Assembly: GCF_001580995.1 (NCBI RefSeq)
Contig: NZ_LHZU01000116.1
Location: forward strand, 1-43,149
Length of the DNA: 43,149 nt
From: Acetobacter senegalensis
Lineage (GTDB): Bacteria; Pseudomonadota; Alphaproteobacteria; Acetobacterales; Acetobacteraceae
Direction: 5' to 3'
Both the position numbers and the translations under genes were made by a program. Shown in pieces: positions 18,999 through 26,954 of this stretch. Positions within the stretch are counted from its first letter, which is position 1, and each line of letters opens with the position of its first letter. The notes beneath the pieces are model-generated. The model was not told the origin of the DNA. It did not search any database and saw only the letters and a program-made list of their open reading frames with translations.

Positions 18999-20498
18999 TT
19001 ATCCATCCAGCGCCGCCGCATTCACGCCCAGCGAAGCCTTGATGAGGGCAACATCCGCAACGTTCTGGCCGGGGAGCATGGATTCAAAGGCCATGAGTGC
19101 CGGATAAGATGGATCTCGCAGGAACACATGCTCCACCCGCCCGTTCAGCAGGCGCACCCAATAAAGCACCCTGCCCCATGGGCCTTCCGTCATGCCAATG
19201 CCTTCTCCATCCTGATAGGACAGGTCAATCCGTCCCCCTGCGGTCAGGCCGAGGCGCGGAACCAGGTCACCCAACATGCGGAGGCTTTCTCCCACCTCAT
19301 CCACCAGCACGGCGGCGCGATCTTCCACGCTGCCTTCCTGCCGGCCAGCGGTAAAACGCCATAGCCCATCATACAAGCGCATATCGCGGCGGCAGTCACT
19401 ATCGCTACCGCTGGCCCGCGCCACTGGTCCATCCAGCCCCACACGCTCCCACCCGGCGCGGTCCAGCACGCCAACACCGGCAAGGCGGGCGGAAAGCCCA
19501 GGATAGCTCCGCCAAAGGTCTGCCAAGCCGGGATAGATGTCGTCCCCCAGTTCAGTCAGACGTGTGCAGAGGTCTCCCACCTCCGAGGCACTCCGCAGGC
19601 TTACGCCGCCCGGAACACAATGGTCCATCAACAGGCGCGACCCGATTACGGGCGCGGCCTCCTTCAGAATCTGCTCACGGAACCACATGCAGCGGGACGC
19701 AACCAGAACCGCTCCAGCTTCCCGCGCCAGCGCCGCCAGCGTGTAGAGATGCTGCACACAGCGTTCCAGTTCCAGAAGCACCACGCGCAACTGGCTGACC
19801 TCATGCCCGATCTGCTCGCCGCAGGCAGCCTCTATGGCCTGACAGAACGCCACCTGATGCGCTGCCGAGCATCCCGCCGCCACACGTCCAGTTAAGCGGC
19901 AGGCATCATCCACACGGCTGTTACGCCAGCGCAGCGCCATGCCGCGGTGCGCATAACCTGTAACCGTTTCCGCCGCCGCAATGGTCTCTCCACGCAGGGT
20001 CAGGGCAACATGACACGGCGCTTCCATCCTGCCGGTGGCGGGTCCAACACCTGCGGCGAGGCCTTCCACCGCCGTAAAGGCTTCAGATGGCTCAAACGCA
20101 ATCATGCCCTTATGGCCACCTGCCGGGCCGGGCGTTACTGCGAGGGGTGTGGTGCTGGACCAGACCTCGTGATCCACCAAGGGGCGCACATCGCGCGCCC
20201 ACATGGCCTCTGCCCCGTACAGATCAAACACCATGCGTTCGTACAGGCTGGAAACTGCTCTGGCAGGGGACAAAGCGGGGTAGCGCCCGTCTTCCAGCGC
20301 CAAAGTTGCGGCCAGCGGCTGGTTGCCGTGGGGCAGAAACAGCACATGCACGTCTGTTCCGTCACACCAGAGCCCGGCAAAAGGCAATTTTGCCTGTTTC
20401 AGGCCATCAACCAGATCCCGCCATGCGAGTTCCTCCAGCCGGAACCGCCACGGCGTGCCGGTTTCAGCCCCTGCGCGGATATGGGCCACAGGGTCCAT
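18999..20498 (-). CDS. HyfG/NuoCD-like large subunit lacking NiFe ligands
   Basis: A 499-aa fusion of a NuoC-like domain (residues about 1-115, ending ERMVFDLYGAEA then DVRPLVDHEVW) and a NuoD/hydrogenase-large-subunit domain. HRG is conserved (184-186, GYAHRGM). In active hydrogenases the next motif is R-V/I-C-G-x-C-x3-H. Here residues 205-214 read RVAAGCSAAH, so the first Cys is Ala. The C-terminus ends ADVALIKASLGVNAAALDG like NuoD, with no DPCxxC motif, so the second Cys pair is absent. The protein cannot hold a normal NiFe site. The GPxH histidine also appears replaced (GPATG, 152-156). ATG 20498 overlaps the previous stop (TGATG). Confidence 0.88.
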   Translation of the reverse strand: MDPVAHIRAGAETGTPWRFRLEELAWRDLVDGLKQAKLPFAGLWCDGTDVHVLFLPHGNQPLAATLALEDGRYPALSPARAVSSLYERMVFDLYGAEAMWARDVRPLVDHEVWSSTTPLAVTPGPAGGHKGMIAFEPSEAFTAVEGLAAGVGPATGRMEAPCHVALTLRGETIAAAETVTGYAHRGMALRWRNSRVDDACRLTGRVAAGCSAAHQVAFCQAIEAACGEQIGHEVSQLRVVLLELERCVQHLYTLAALAREAGAVLVASRCMWFREQILKEAAPVIGSRLLMDHCVPGGVSLRSASEVGDLCTRLTELGDDIYPGLADLWRSYPGLSARLAGVGVLDRAGWERVGLDGPVARASGSDSDCRRDMRLYDGLWRFTAGRQEGSVEDRAAVLVDEVGESLRMLGDLVPRLGLTAGGRIDLSYQDGEGIGMTEGPWGRVLYWVRLLNGRVEHVFLRDPSYPALMAFESMLPGQNVADVALIKASLGVNAAALDG

Positions 20499-21619
20499 CA
20501 GAAGGCTCCCAGCATCATGGCCAGCGGCACCAGAAATCCGGTGACCACCAGCACGGAACACGCCACACGGCCTGCAACATCACGGGGCCAGATATCCTGC
20601 CCGAAGCCGCCTGCTGGCACGGCCCGCACCACGGCACACAAAATGCCCGCCACCGTGAGCACCGTGAACATCCATGACCAGTCACTCATAACGGAAAGCA
20701 GCAGCAGGCAGCCCACAAACGGCGCCCCCGGCGGAAAGCAGGCCAAAGCCCGCGCCGCCCATGAGCGTCCAGACCGGCTGCCCCCGGCCAGACACCAGCC
20801 ACACAGGAACAGAAGAGCGGCCACATCCGCCCGTGCCCCCACGGCAATCAGCGCCAGCGCGGACGGGAAGGTTCGGAAAAGACGGAGACCACCATCAGAC
20901 CGGCCTGCACAGGCTGTCAGCCAGACAGATGCCAGCCCCGCAGCAACCAGCGCCGTGTCAAACGCCTCCCCGCCATGCGGGCGCAACCGCATGGACAGCA
21001 GCAGGGCCGCACCAGCAAAGGGAAGAAACAGGAAGGTATCATTTTCCTCGCGCCACGGCTGCCCGAACGGCGTAAGGCCCGCCAGCATGACAATGCCGCA
21101 GGCCATCATCAGCCCTGCCGAGGGAGACGCGCTAGGCAACAGCAGCCCCGCCAACACCAGAAACAGCCCCACTGAGCCTGTCCGCACCAATGCCCAGCCC
21201 GCACGCGCCTGCCCCGCCGGACGCCCGAACACAAACACTCCGTAAGCCAGAGACGCCTCAAGAATACCCAACCCCACCACCGGATCAGGTGTGACACAGG
21301 CCAACCCGGCCAACGCCGTGGATACATGCGGCAGACCACGCAAAAAACGGTCTGCCATATCGCGGCTTTCCAGCACCGTCAGCAACAGGCCAAACGCCAG
21401 CATCACACGCCCTGCGCGTTGCACCGGATCATCGTCCCATCCGGCGGCCACGGCTCCGGTAGCGGGAAACAGAAACACTGCCAGCGCCAGCACACAGCCG
21501 ATGCCCGCCATCCATACGGCAACCTCCCGACTGCGCATTGTTGGCGCGGTCATGACCACAACCGCGCCCAGCAAGGGCCATGCAAAAGCCAGAGCCGCCA
21601 GAAAAACAGGAACGGTCAT
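20498..21619 (-). CDS. HyfF-like antiporter-type membrane subunit, short and diverged
   Basis: A 373-aa, highly hydrophobic protein (about ten helices), placed where HyfF/NuoL/M-type subunits sit in hydrogenase-4 operons. Weak resemblance to the Mrp antiporter fold: a Glu in GILEASLAYG and a WALVRTGSVGLFLVLAG segment like the region carrying the first channel lysine, here occupied by Arg. The usual KSAQxPxHxWLP segment appears as MLAGLTPFGQPW, without the lysine. HyfF is usually about 520 aa, so this is short. It overlaps the upstream gene by 4 bases (ATGA). Assignment rests largely on position and topology. Confidence 0.7.
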   Translation of the reverse strand: MTVPVFLAALAFAWPLLGAVVVMTAPTMRSREVAVWMAGIGCVLALAVFLFPATGAVAAGWDDDPVQRAGRVMLAFGLLLTVLESRDMADRFLRGLPHVSTALAGLACVTPDPVVGLGILEASLAYGVFVFGRPAGQARAGWALVRTGSVGLFLVLAGLLLPSASPSAGLMMACGIVMLAGLTPFGQPWREENDTFLFLPFAGAALLLSMRLRPHGGEAFDTALVAAGLASVWLTACAGRSDGGLRLFRTFPSALALIAVGARADVAALLFLCGWCLAGGSRSGRSWAARALACFPPGAPFVGCLLLLSVMSDWSWMFTVLTVAGILCAVVRAVPAGGFGQDIWPRDVAGRVACSVLVVTGFLVPLAMMLGAF

Positions 21620-22347
21620 GCAGGGTCATCCTCCGCCTTGGGGGCGGGTTTGTCCGCATCTTCCGTTGTTTCACCAGATGGCAAAGAGCGGGGAGGAGGC
21701 TCCTGTGCGCCTCTCTCTGCGCCAAAGGCCGGCACCGGGTCTGACGGCAACGGTGCGTCACCCCGAAAGCGCTTCTCGACAGGATGGCCCTTGCGGTCAG
21801 CGTCCTTACGGCCTGACGCCCGCACCACAGCCACACGCGGCATGACACGATGGACATACAGGCCACCCAGCACGCTGATAACGCACCCGGCCAGCGCCGC
21901 AACACCAACCACCATCACCTGCTTTTCAATCACCCCTGCAAGCATGATCCCGTTCACGCATGTCAGAAGTCCGGCCCATTGCCAGATCATGGCCTGCCGG
22001 TACGTCACGGCCACCAGCCCTGCCAGCACCACGCACAACCCTGCCGGAAACAGCGGCACGCCAGACCGCGCGCTGGCCAGCAGCAGAACCACCATCAGCC
22101 CCAACGCAAAAAACGGCACGGCAGGACCACTGCGTTCCTGCACTCTGTCCTGCTGGTAGTAAGTGAGAAACCAGACCGGCCCAATGGAAAACAGCAGCAC
22201 AAAAGCAGCTGCTGTTTCCTGCAAGGGAGCCAGACCATCCACCAGCATGGCGGCGGCAATGACGGCCCCAAGCACAGGCAGAAACCCCATACCACGCGCC
22301 ACCACGCACAGGGCCAGCAACGGGGCCAGAATGGCGGCAAGTGTCAC
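21616..22347 (-). CDS. HyfE-like membrane subunit with long hydrophilic tail
   Basis: A 243-aa protein. Residues 1-170 form about six membrane helices, resembling HyfE (about 216 aa), the NuoK-containing subunit of hydrogenase-4 complexes. Residues about 172-243 are a charged, Pro-rich, mostly acidic tail (GETTEDADKPAPKAEDDPA at the end), not usual in HyfE and probably cytoplasmic. ATGA overlaps join it to both neighbours, implying coupled translation and fixed stoichiometry. Primary sequence alone would not name it; the gene order does. Confidence 0.7.
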   Translation of the reverse strand: MTLAAILAPLLALCVVARGMGFLPVLGAVIAAAMLVDGLAPLQETAAAFVLLFSIGPVWFLTYYQQDRVQERSGPAVPFFALGLMVVLLLASARSGVPLFPAGLCVVLAGLVAVTYRQAMIWQWAGLLTCVNGIMLAGVIEKQVMVVGVAALAGCVISVLGGLYVHRVMPRVAVVRASGRKDADRKGHPVEKRFRGDAPLPSDPVPAFGAERGAQEPPPRSLPSGETTEDADKPAPKAEDDPA

Positions 22348-23363
22348 TGCGTGGTTCCTTCCGCGCCAAAGGCAGGGTCCTGCACCTGAATGGCGGCTGT
22401 TTTATCCTGTGTTGCCGGTGTTGCAAGGCCCGGATACGCAGCCTGCCACGCCACAAGGCCCAGCAGAAACACGCAGGCCAGCCTCACCCGCGCGCGGCGC
22501 GGTGGTGGCAGAACCATCAGTTGCATAGCCGCCAGCACAAGCGCCGCAATCACCAATTTGAGCAACCATGCGCCACCACCCTGCAGACAGGCCATAAACC
22601 AGGGTTCCACTCCTGCATCCGTTGGCAAGGCCAAACAACCGGACCATGCAACGTCTCCCGCCAGCGTAACCCAGCAAAGCTGCACAAGGTCTTCGGCCAG
22701 AAGCCACAGCCCCCTATCCGCACCGGAAAGCGGGCAGATCTGCGCGGCGTCCCCCGATGCTCCGCGCCATGCCGCCGCGCCAAACAGGGCCACGCCCATC
22801 AGCACAAAAGGAGCACCAGCGCCTAGCGGAGAAAGCCCCTGCACATGCGCAAGAAAAGCCGACAGATCCTGCCCACCCACCATAACCAGCACTGGCACCA
22901 AAGCGGGTAAAAGCAGACTATCCGCCATGAACGCCATGTAGCCCGACAATGCTGCCTGCCCCCGCAACACCACACGCGGCAAGCACAGCAGGAGGGACGC
23001 CCCCACCAGCACAGCACACACCAGCAACAGGCCGGGGGCCGGAAGACCAGAGGGCAGCAGCGCGTAAACCGGCACCATGCCTGCTGCCAGCACGGCCAAC
23101 GTAAACGCGGCGCGGGTTGAGAGACTGCTCAGGTCATCACCCGGCTCGCGAAAGCTGGGGCGCACGAACTGATGCCGGATTTCCTGCCACCGGCCACTTG
23201 CCAGATAACGTGTCTGGCCTGCCAGACGGCCTGCCAGCCTGTCCACCCATCCACTGAAAAGCGGAGCCACCAACACCATGAGGCCAATCTGCGCGCCAAC
23301 AGTAAGAGCAGACAGAAACATCCAGCCCCAGGAGAGCGTGTGCGGTAAGGAAGCAGGTGTCAT
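22344..23363 (-). CDS. HyfC/NuoH-like membrane subunit
   Basis: A 339-aa membrane protein with about eight helices. After the first helix comes GRWQEIRHQFVRPSFREPG, which resembles the cytoplasmic Q-x3-R-L-x-K-L loop that follows TM1 in HyfC, HycD and NuoH. The acidic loop that normally reads like ExxRxPxDxPxxHxELTMIHEAM is not recognisable; the corresponding stretch is AWRGASGDAAQICPLSGADRG followed by LLAEDLVQ. ATG at 23363 overlaps the upstream stop (ATGA). The longer frame reaching 23795 only shadows the upstream gene. NuoH-type subunits connect the soluble arm to the antiporter subunits. Confidence 0.78.
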   Translation of the reverse strand: MTPASLPHTLSWGWMFLSALTVGAQIGLMVLVAPLFSGWVDRLAGRLAGQTRYLASGRWQEIRHQFVRPSFREPGDDLSSLSTRAAFTLAVLAAGMVPVYALLPSGLPAPGLLLVCAVLVGASLLLCLPRVVLRGQAALSGYMAFMADSLLLPALVPVLVMVGGQDLSAFLAHVQGLSPLGAGAPFVLMGVALFGAAAWRGASGDAAQICPLSGADRGLWLLAEDLVQLCWVTLAGDVAWSGCLALPTDAGVEPWFMACLQGGGAWLLKLVIAALVLAAMQLMVLPPPRRARVRLACVFLLGLVAWQAAYPGLATPATQDKTAAIQVQDPAFGAEGTTQ

Positions 23364-25120
23364 TTGCTGGTAAACAGTCCCAAAATCAGGCCTGCCCCCA
23401 GAAAAAGCAGGATCAGGACCATACCCTGGGCCTCGCACCACCCTACCGTTCTGAACAGCATGCTCCGCATGGAGCGCCCGGCTGCCGCTGTCTTTTCCAC
23501 CAGCGGCCAAGATGCTGACGTCTGCTTCTCCAGACCGAGAAAGACCAGCAACACAGTCCACAACACTGCGGGGCCTGTCTTGCTGGACGCCATAACACCA
23601 TCCCCCAGCGCCACCATTGGTCCGGCTTCCTGCCACGCGGCGCGCGCGGCCTGTGGTTGACGGAATGGATAGAACCCCAGCACGCGCCCCACAGTAATGG
23701 CCATGCCCACACAGACCAGAAGCGCCAGAACGCAGAACAACGGCGTAAAGCTGATGGTGGTATCCACAAACCACACGCTCAGCAGGGTGCCCCATGAAAA
23801 ATCACGCGGGGCCGTGCCAACAAACAGATGATCCATCAGGGCCAGCCAGCCGCCCGGCAGCACCGCCACGGCAACCGCTGCCCCTAGCGAGACCCCGGCA
23901 GGCAGAAGAAGCAACCCGTATCCATCCGGCGCGGGAGTTTGCTGCGCCACCTGCATTTTCTGGCGGGCAAGAGCAGCCAGCGCCAGCCGTAACAGGCCCA
24001 GCACACCCAACACCATAAGGCCCGCCGCCCCCACCAGCACCAGAATGGTGCAGAGCGCCTGCACCGGCTGAGCCCCCACAGCAGCCAGTTCTCCCGCCGT
24101 CAGCAAACACCACAGAACGGAAAACCCACCCAGCGGCGGCAGACCAGAAAGCATCAGCACCGCCATACCCAGCAATACCCGCCCGGCGGGCGTTGCCGTG
24201 GCAAGACTGTGGGGGGAAAAGAATGGTGCGTCTGCATTGGCCTCATCCTCTCCCCGGCACAGCCACAGGAGCGCCAACAAAGCAAGAAAGGGAGCGCCAG
24301 CGCCCAGCAACGTGGCTGTACGAAACTGTTCCATGCCTTCAAGGTTGGTGCCTAAAGCCAGTGTCAGCAACACCACCAGAGCGCCAAACCCCGCACTGGC
24401 CAGCCCACTAGCCACACGGGCGGCAAGCGGTGCGCGCAAGGCCTGCACACACCCGCCCAGCGCAACGGCCCCTCCGCTCAACAACAGCAAAGTCTGCTGC
24501 ACGGGGTCCAGAATACCTTCTTCCGCCAGCAGGCGACCAAACAGAAACAGGCCTATCCCCGCAGGCAGCATGGCCTCCGGCCCTTTCTGGGAGGAAACAC
24601 CCCACCCCAGCAGCAAAACCATCAGGCACAGCAAAAGCGGTGAAAGGGGACTATCCGCCGGAATACAGGCCGGAATAACGGCAACCGGCAAGCACACACC
24701 CTGCCGCCCCCGGTCTGCCAGCATGACAAGCGCGGTGCCGGCCAGCAGACCAAACACCAGCGGAGAAAGCGCCAGAAACGCCAGCCCTGTCAGCACGCAG
24801 GCCATCCCGCGCCGGCCCCGGCTTATCATCCCGCCAGTAAATGCCAGCAGCACCAGCATGGGCAGGGTTGGGCCATCCAGACCAAAAACCGGGCACCAGC
24901 TTACCCCGCCTTCAATCCGCAGCGCGGCCCCCACTGTCGCCAGCGCACCAATGCCACCCCACAGCGCAGTCAGCATTTCCCCACGCCAGTGAGCCGCCTG
25001 CCGCAAGGCGCGATCCGGCAGCAACGCCAGAATACCCGCCCCGACAAACAGCACAAACAAACCGCAAAGAAGAAAAGACGTGAGAATGGAACCAGCCCCA
25101 ACCACAAGAAGACGCCCCAC
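23360..25120 (-). CDS. HyfB-like proton-translocating-type membrane subunit
   Basis: A 586-aa protein with about 14-16 membrane segments, related to HyfB/HycC and complex I antiporter subunits (NuoL/M/N). The clearest motif is LSGLPPLGGFSVLW (GLPPLxGF in the family). Earlier, GGAVALGGCVQALRAPLAAR matches the SAxxG-x3-AL region, although its usual Lys-Arg pair is changed. A C-terminal helix ends in LFTSK. Start is GTG at 25120; an in-frame TAA lies 21 bases upstream, so the frame cannot extend, and GTG at 25105 is an alternative. This is the first gene of the six-gene cluster, 133 bases after a methyltransferase gene on the same strand. Confidence 0.82.
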   Translation of the reverse strand: MGRLLVVGAGSILTSFLLCGLFVLFVGAGILALLPDRALRQAAHWRGEMLTALWGGIGALATVGAALRIEGGVSWCPVFGLDGPTLPMLVLLAFTGGMISRGRRGMACVLTGLAFLALSPLVFGLLAGTALVMLADRGRQGVCLPVAVIPACIPADSPLSPLLLCLMVLLLGWGVSSQKGPEAMLPAGIGLFLFGRLLAEEGILDPVQQTLLLLSGGAVALGGCVQALRAPLAARVASGLASAGFGALVVLLTLALGTNLEGMEQFRTATLLGAGAPFLALLALLWLCRGEDEANADAPFFSPHSLATATPAGRVLLGMAVLMLSGLPPLGGFSVLWCLLTAGELAAVGAQPVQALCTILVLVGAAGLMVLGVLGLLRLALAALARQKMQVAQQTPAPDGYGLLLLPAGVSLGAAVAVAVLPGGWLALMDHLFVGTAPRDFSWGTLLSVWFVDTTISFTPLFCVLALLVCVGMAITVGRVLGFYPFRQPQAARAAWQEAGPMVALGDGVMASSKTGPAVLWTVLLVFLGLEKQTSASWPLVEKTAAAGRSMRSMLFRTVGWCEAQGMVLILLFLGAGLILGLFTSK

Positions 25121-25253
25121 CGCAGGGAAGTGCAGCCTTTACCAGAAAAGCAGCGGATAACACCATGCGTCCAGTTTCATGGCAACGCATGTTCCCCACT
25201 CACGCGTCCATTCTGGCAGACTTTGTGCCCAAAACCCTTAGGCTCGCCCTGCG

Positions 25254-26018
25254 TCAGGCGTCCTGCACGGGCACCATCATCTTTGAAAACCAGACCTTGC
25301 GCTCGGCAACAGGCAACGGGCGGGCCGAATACACATCTTTCACAACCTCCACCAGCCGAAGGCTCCCCAGACCGGGAGAAAGCACCTTGCCCGCAATATC
25401 TGAAGCCTGCCCGCGCTGCAGACTGGTGCAGCCCTGCCCCGCTGGCAGAAACAGGGCCTCATCCCGCCGCTCCACATGCAGCATGGCATGGGCCAGCACA
25501 CGTCGCAGGCTGCCGCGTGTAAACGCGGTCTCCTGCGCAAAGGGTGTGCCCCGCTGGCGCAGGCGGCCACCAAACCAGTTGGGCACAATCAGCACCATGC
25601 GTCCGTCATCGCGCAGCACACGGCCCGCCGCCCGCAGAAGGGTGACGGCCTGCTCCTCGTCCTGCAAGGCATGAACAAGCAGAATACGGTCAAAGGCTTC
25701 ATCACCAAAGGGCAGGTGCTGGGCATCCACAAGGCATGTCCGCTCCTCCGGCGGCAGTCGCCCACCTTCCTGCTGCAAGGTCATTAAGGCTGCCCCGTGT
25801 CGCCCCAGCACGGCAGACACACAAAGTGCACCCCGCCCGCGCCATGCGCCCAGATAAGGCTGCGTATATCCAATACCCAGCACCCTCTGCTGCCGCAGAT
25901 CCGGCCAGAACCACTGTAACCGATCACGCAGCAGGGCCGCGCACACCTCACCCTCATGAGACTGGTAAAACGGGACGACAGTTGCGGGAACACCTGTCGG
26001 GGGCATGACATTCTGCAT
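25254..26018 (-). CDS. Class I SAM-dependent methyltransferase
   Basis: A 254-aa protein with a Methyltransf_11-like fold: a glycine-containing motif I region (VLGIGYTQPYLGAW), then QHLPFGDEAFDRILLVHALQ (motif IV area) and RVLRDDGRMVLIVPN (post-motif). Motif I departs from the canonical ExGxGxG, so SAM binding is likely but not certain. Substrate unknown. It is divergent from gloB with a 78-base gap between the two start codons. It could share a transcript with the downstream hydrogenase-related genes, but 133 bases separate them. Confidence 0.85.
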   Translation of the reverse strand: MQNVMPPTGVPATVVPFYQSHEGEVCAALLRDRLQWFWPDLRQQRVLGIGYTQPYLGAWRGRGALCVSAVLGRHGAALMTLQQEGGRLPPEERTCLVDAQHLPFGDEAFDRILLVHALQDEEQAVTLLRAAGRVLRDDGRMVLIVPNWFGGRLRQRGTPFAQETAFTRGSLRRVLAHAMLHVERRDEALFLPAGQGCTSLQRGQASDIAGKVLSPGLGSLRLVEVVKDVYSARPLPVAERKVWFSKMMVPVQDA

Positions 26019-26096
26019 GGACCCTGCCTATCATGATCTGCGTGCCTGATGCCACGCTGCGACTGCCCCCTGCTGCTGGAGAGGAAGAAAACCATC

Positions 26097-26822
26097 ATGA
26101 CCCTCCTGACCCGAGCCATTCCTGTTCTGTCTGACAATTACACCTGGCTGCTGCGGGATACCGCAACCGGCACCACCGCAGTGGTGGACCCTGGAGAGGC
26201 CGCGCCCGTTGAAGCCGCGCTGGATGCCGAAGGCGGGCGGCTGGATCTTATCCTGCTCACCCATCATCATACGGACCACGTGGGCGGCACGGATGCCCTG
26301 CGCGCCCGCTACCATGCGCGAGTAGCTGGACCTGCCAGTGAACAGCATCGCATGCCCGCACTGGATATCCCCCTCCATGACGATGACAGCATTGCCGTAG
26401 GGGACGCCTGTGGTCAGGTTATTGCCGTTCCGGGCCATACCAAGGGGCACATAGCCCTGTATTTTCCTGATCCCCCAACGCTGTTCTGTGGGGATACCTT
26501 GTTCAGCCTTGGATGCGGACGCCTGTTTGAAGGGACGCCTGAGCAGATGTTCCATAGCCTGCACCGGTTTGACTCCCTGCCCGACAACACTCTGGTCTGC
26601 TGCGGGCATGAATATACCCAAAGCAACGCGGCCTTCGCCCGGCATGTAGACCCGGACAACCCCGCTCTGGCGCAACGCGCCGAAGAGGTGGGACGGTTGA
26701 GGGCCGCAGGGAAACCCACCATTCCGTCCACACTGGGGCTGGAGCGCGCCACAAACCCATTCCTCCGCGCGCCGGATGCAGCCACTTTCGCCCGCCTGCG
26801 CCGGGAAAAGGATTCGTTCTAA
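26097..26822 (+). CDS. gloB: Hydroxyacylglutathione hydrolase (glyoxalase II)
   Basis: Hydrolyses S-D-lactoylglutathione to D-lactate and glutathione, the second step of methylglyoxal detoxification. The metallo-beta-lactamase binuclear site is plain: THHHTDHVGG near residue 55, PGHTKGH near residue 112, CGDTLF near 135 and CGHEYT near 180. A C-terminal HAGH domain ends in LRREKDSF. Start 26097 (241 aa) has GGAGAGGA at 26078-26085; ATG at 26049 would add 16 residues. Its product D-lactate is the substrate of Dld encoded at 32764-34482, a link by pathway, not by operon. Confidence 0.95.
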   Translation: MTLLTRAIPVLSDNYTWLLRDTATGTTAVVDPGEAAPVEAALDAEGGRLDLILLTHHHTDHVGGTDALRARYHARVAGPASEQHRMPALDIPLHDDDSIAVGDACGQVIAVPGHTKGHIALYFPDPPTLFCGDTLFSLGCGRLFEGTPEQMFHSLHRFDSLPDNTLVCCGHEYTQSNAAFARHVDPDNPALAQRAEEVGRLRAAGKPTIPSTLGLERATNPFLRAPDAATFARLRREKDSF

Positions 26823-26954
26823 CCCAAACGATGCAGGCCTGATTTCTGTTTCATGAAAAGTCTCTGAAACTGCCCCAACAACGCCAGACGGGCTGATCAC
26901 GCTGCGCCTGAAACCACAGGGTTTGGCAGCGCTGCCCTCGGCTGAAACGGTTCA

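Noticed and set aside
19947..21245. A 432-codon plus-strand frame opposite the HyfG/HyfF-like genes
   Set aside because: High GC lowers stop frequency on the opposite strand; the sequence is low complexity (Arg/Pro/Ala/Ser-rich).
18441..25120. Functional formate hydrogenlyase/hydrogenase-4
   Set aside because: The NiFe-binding cysteines are missing, and no formate dehydrogenase, ferredoxin subunit or hyp gene is present in the window.
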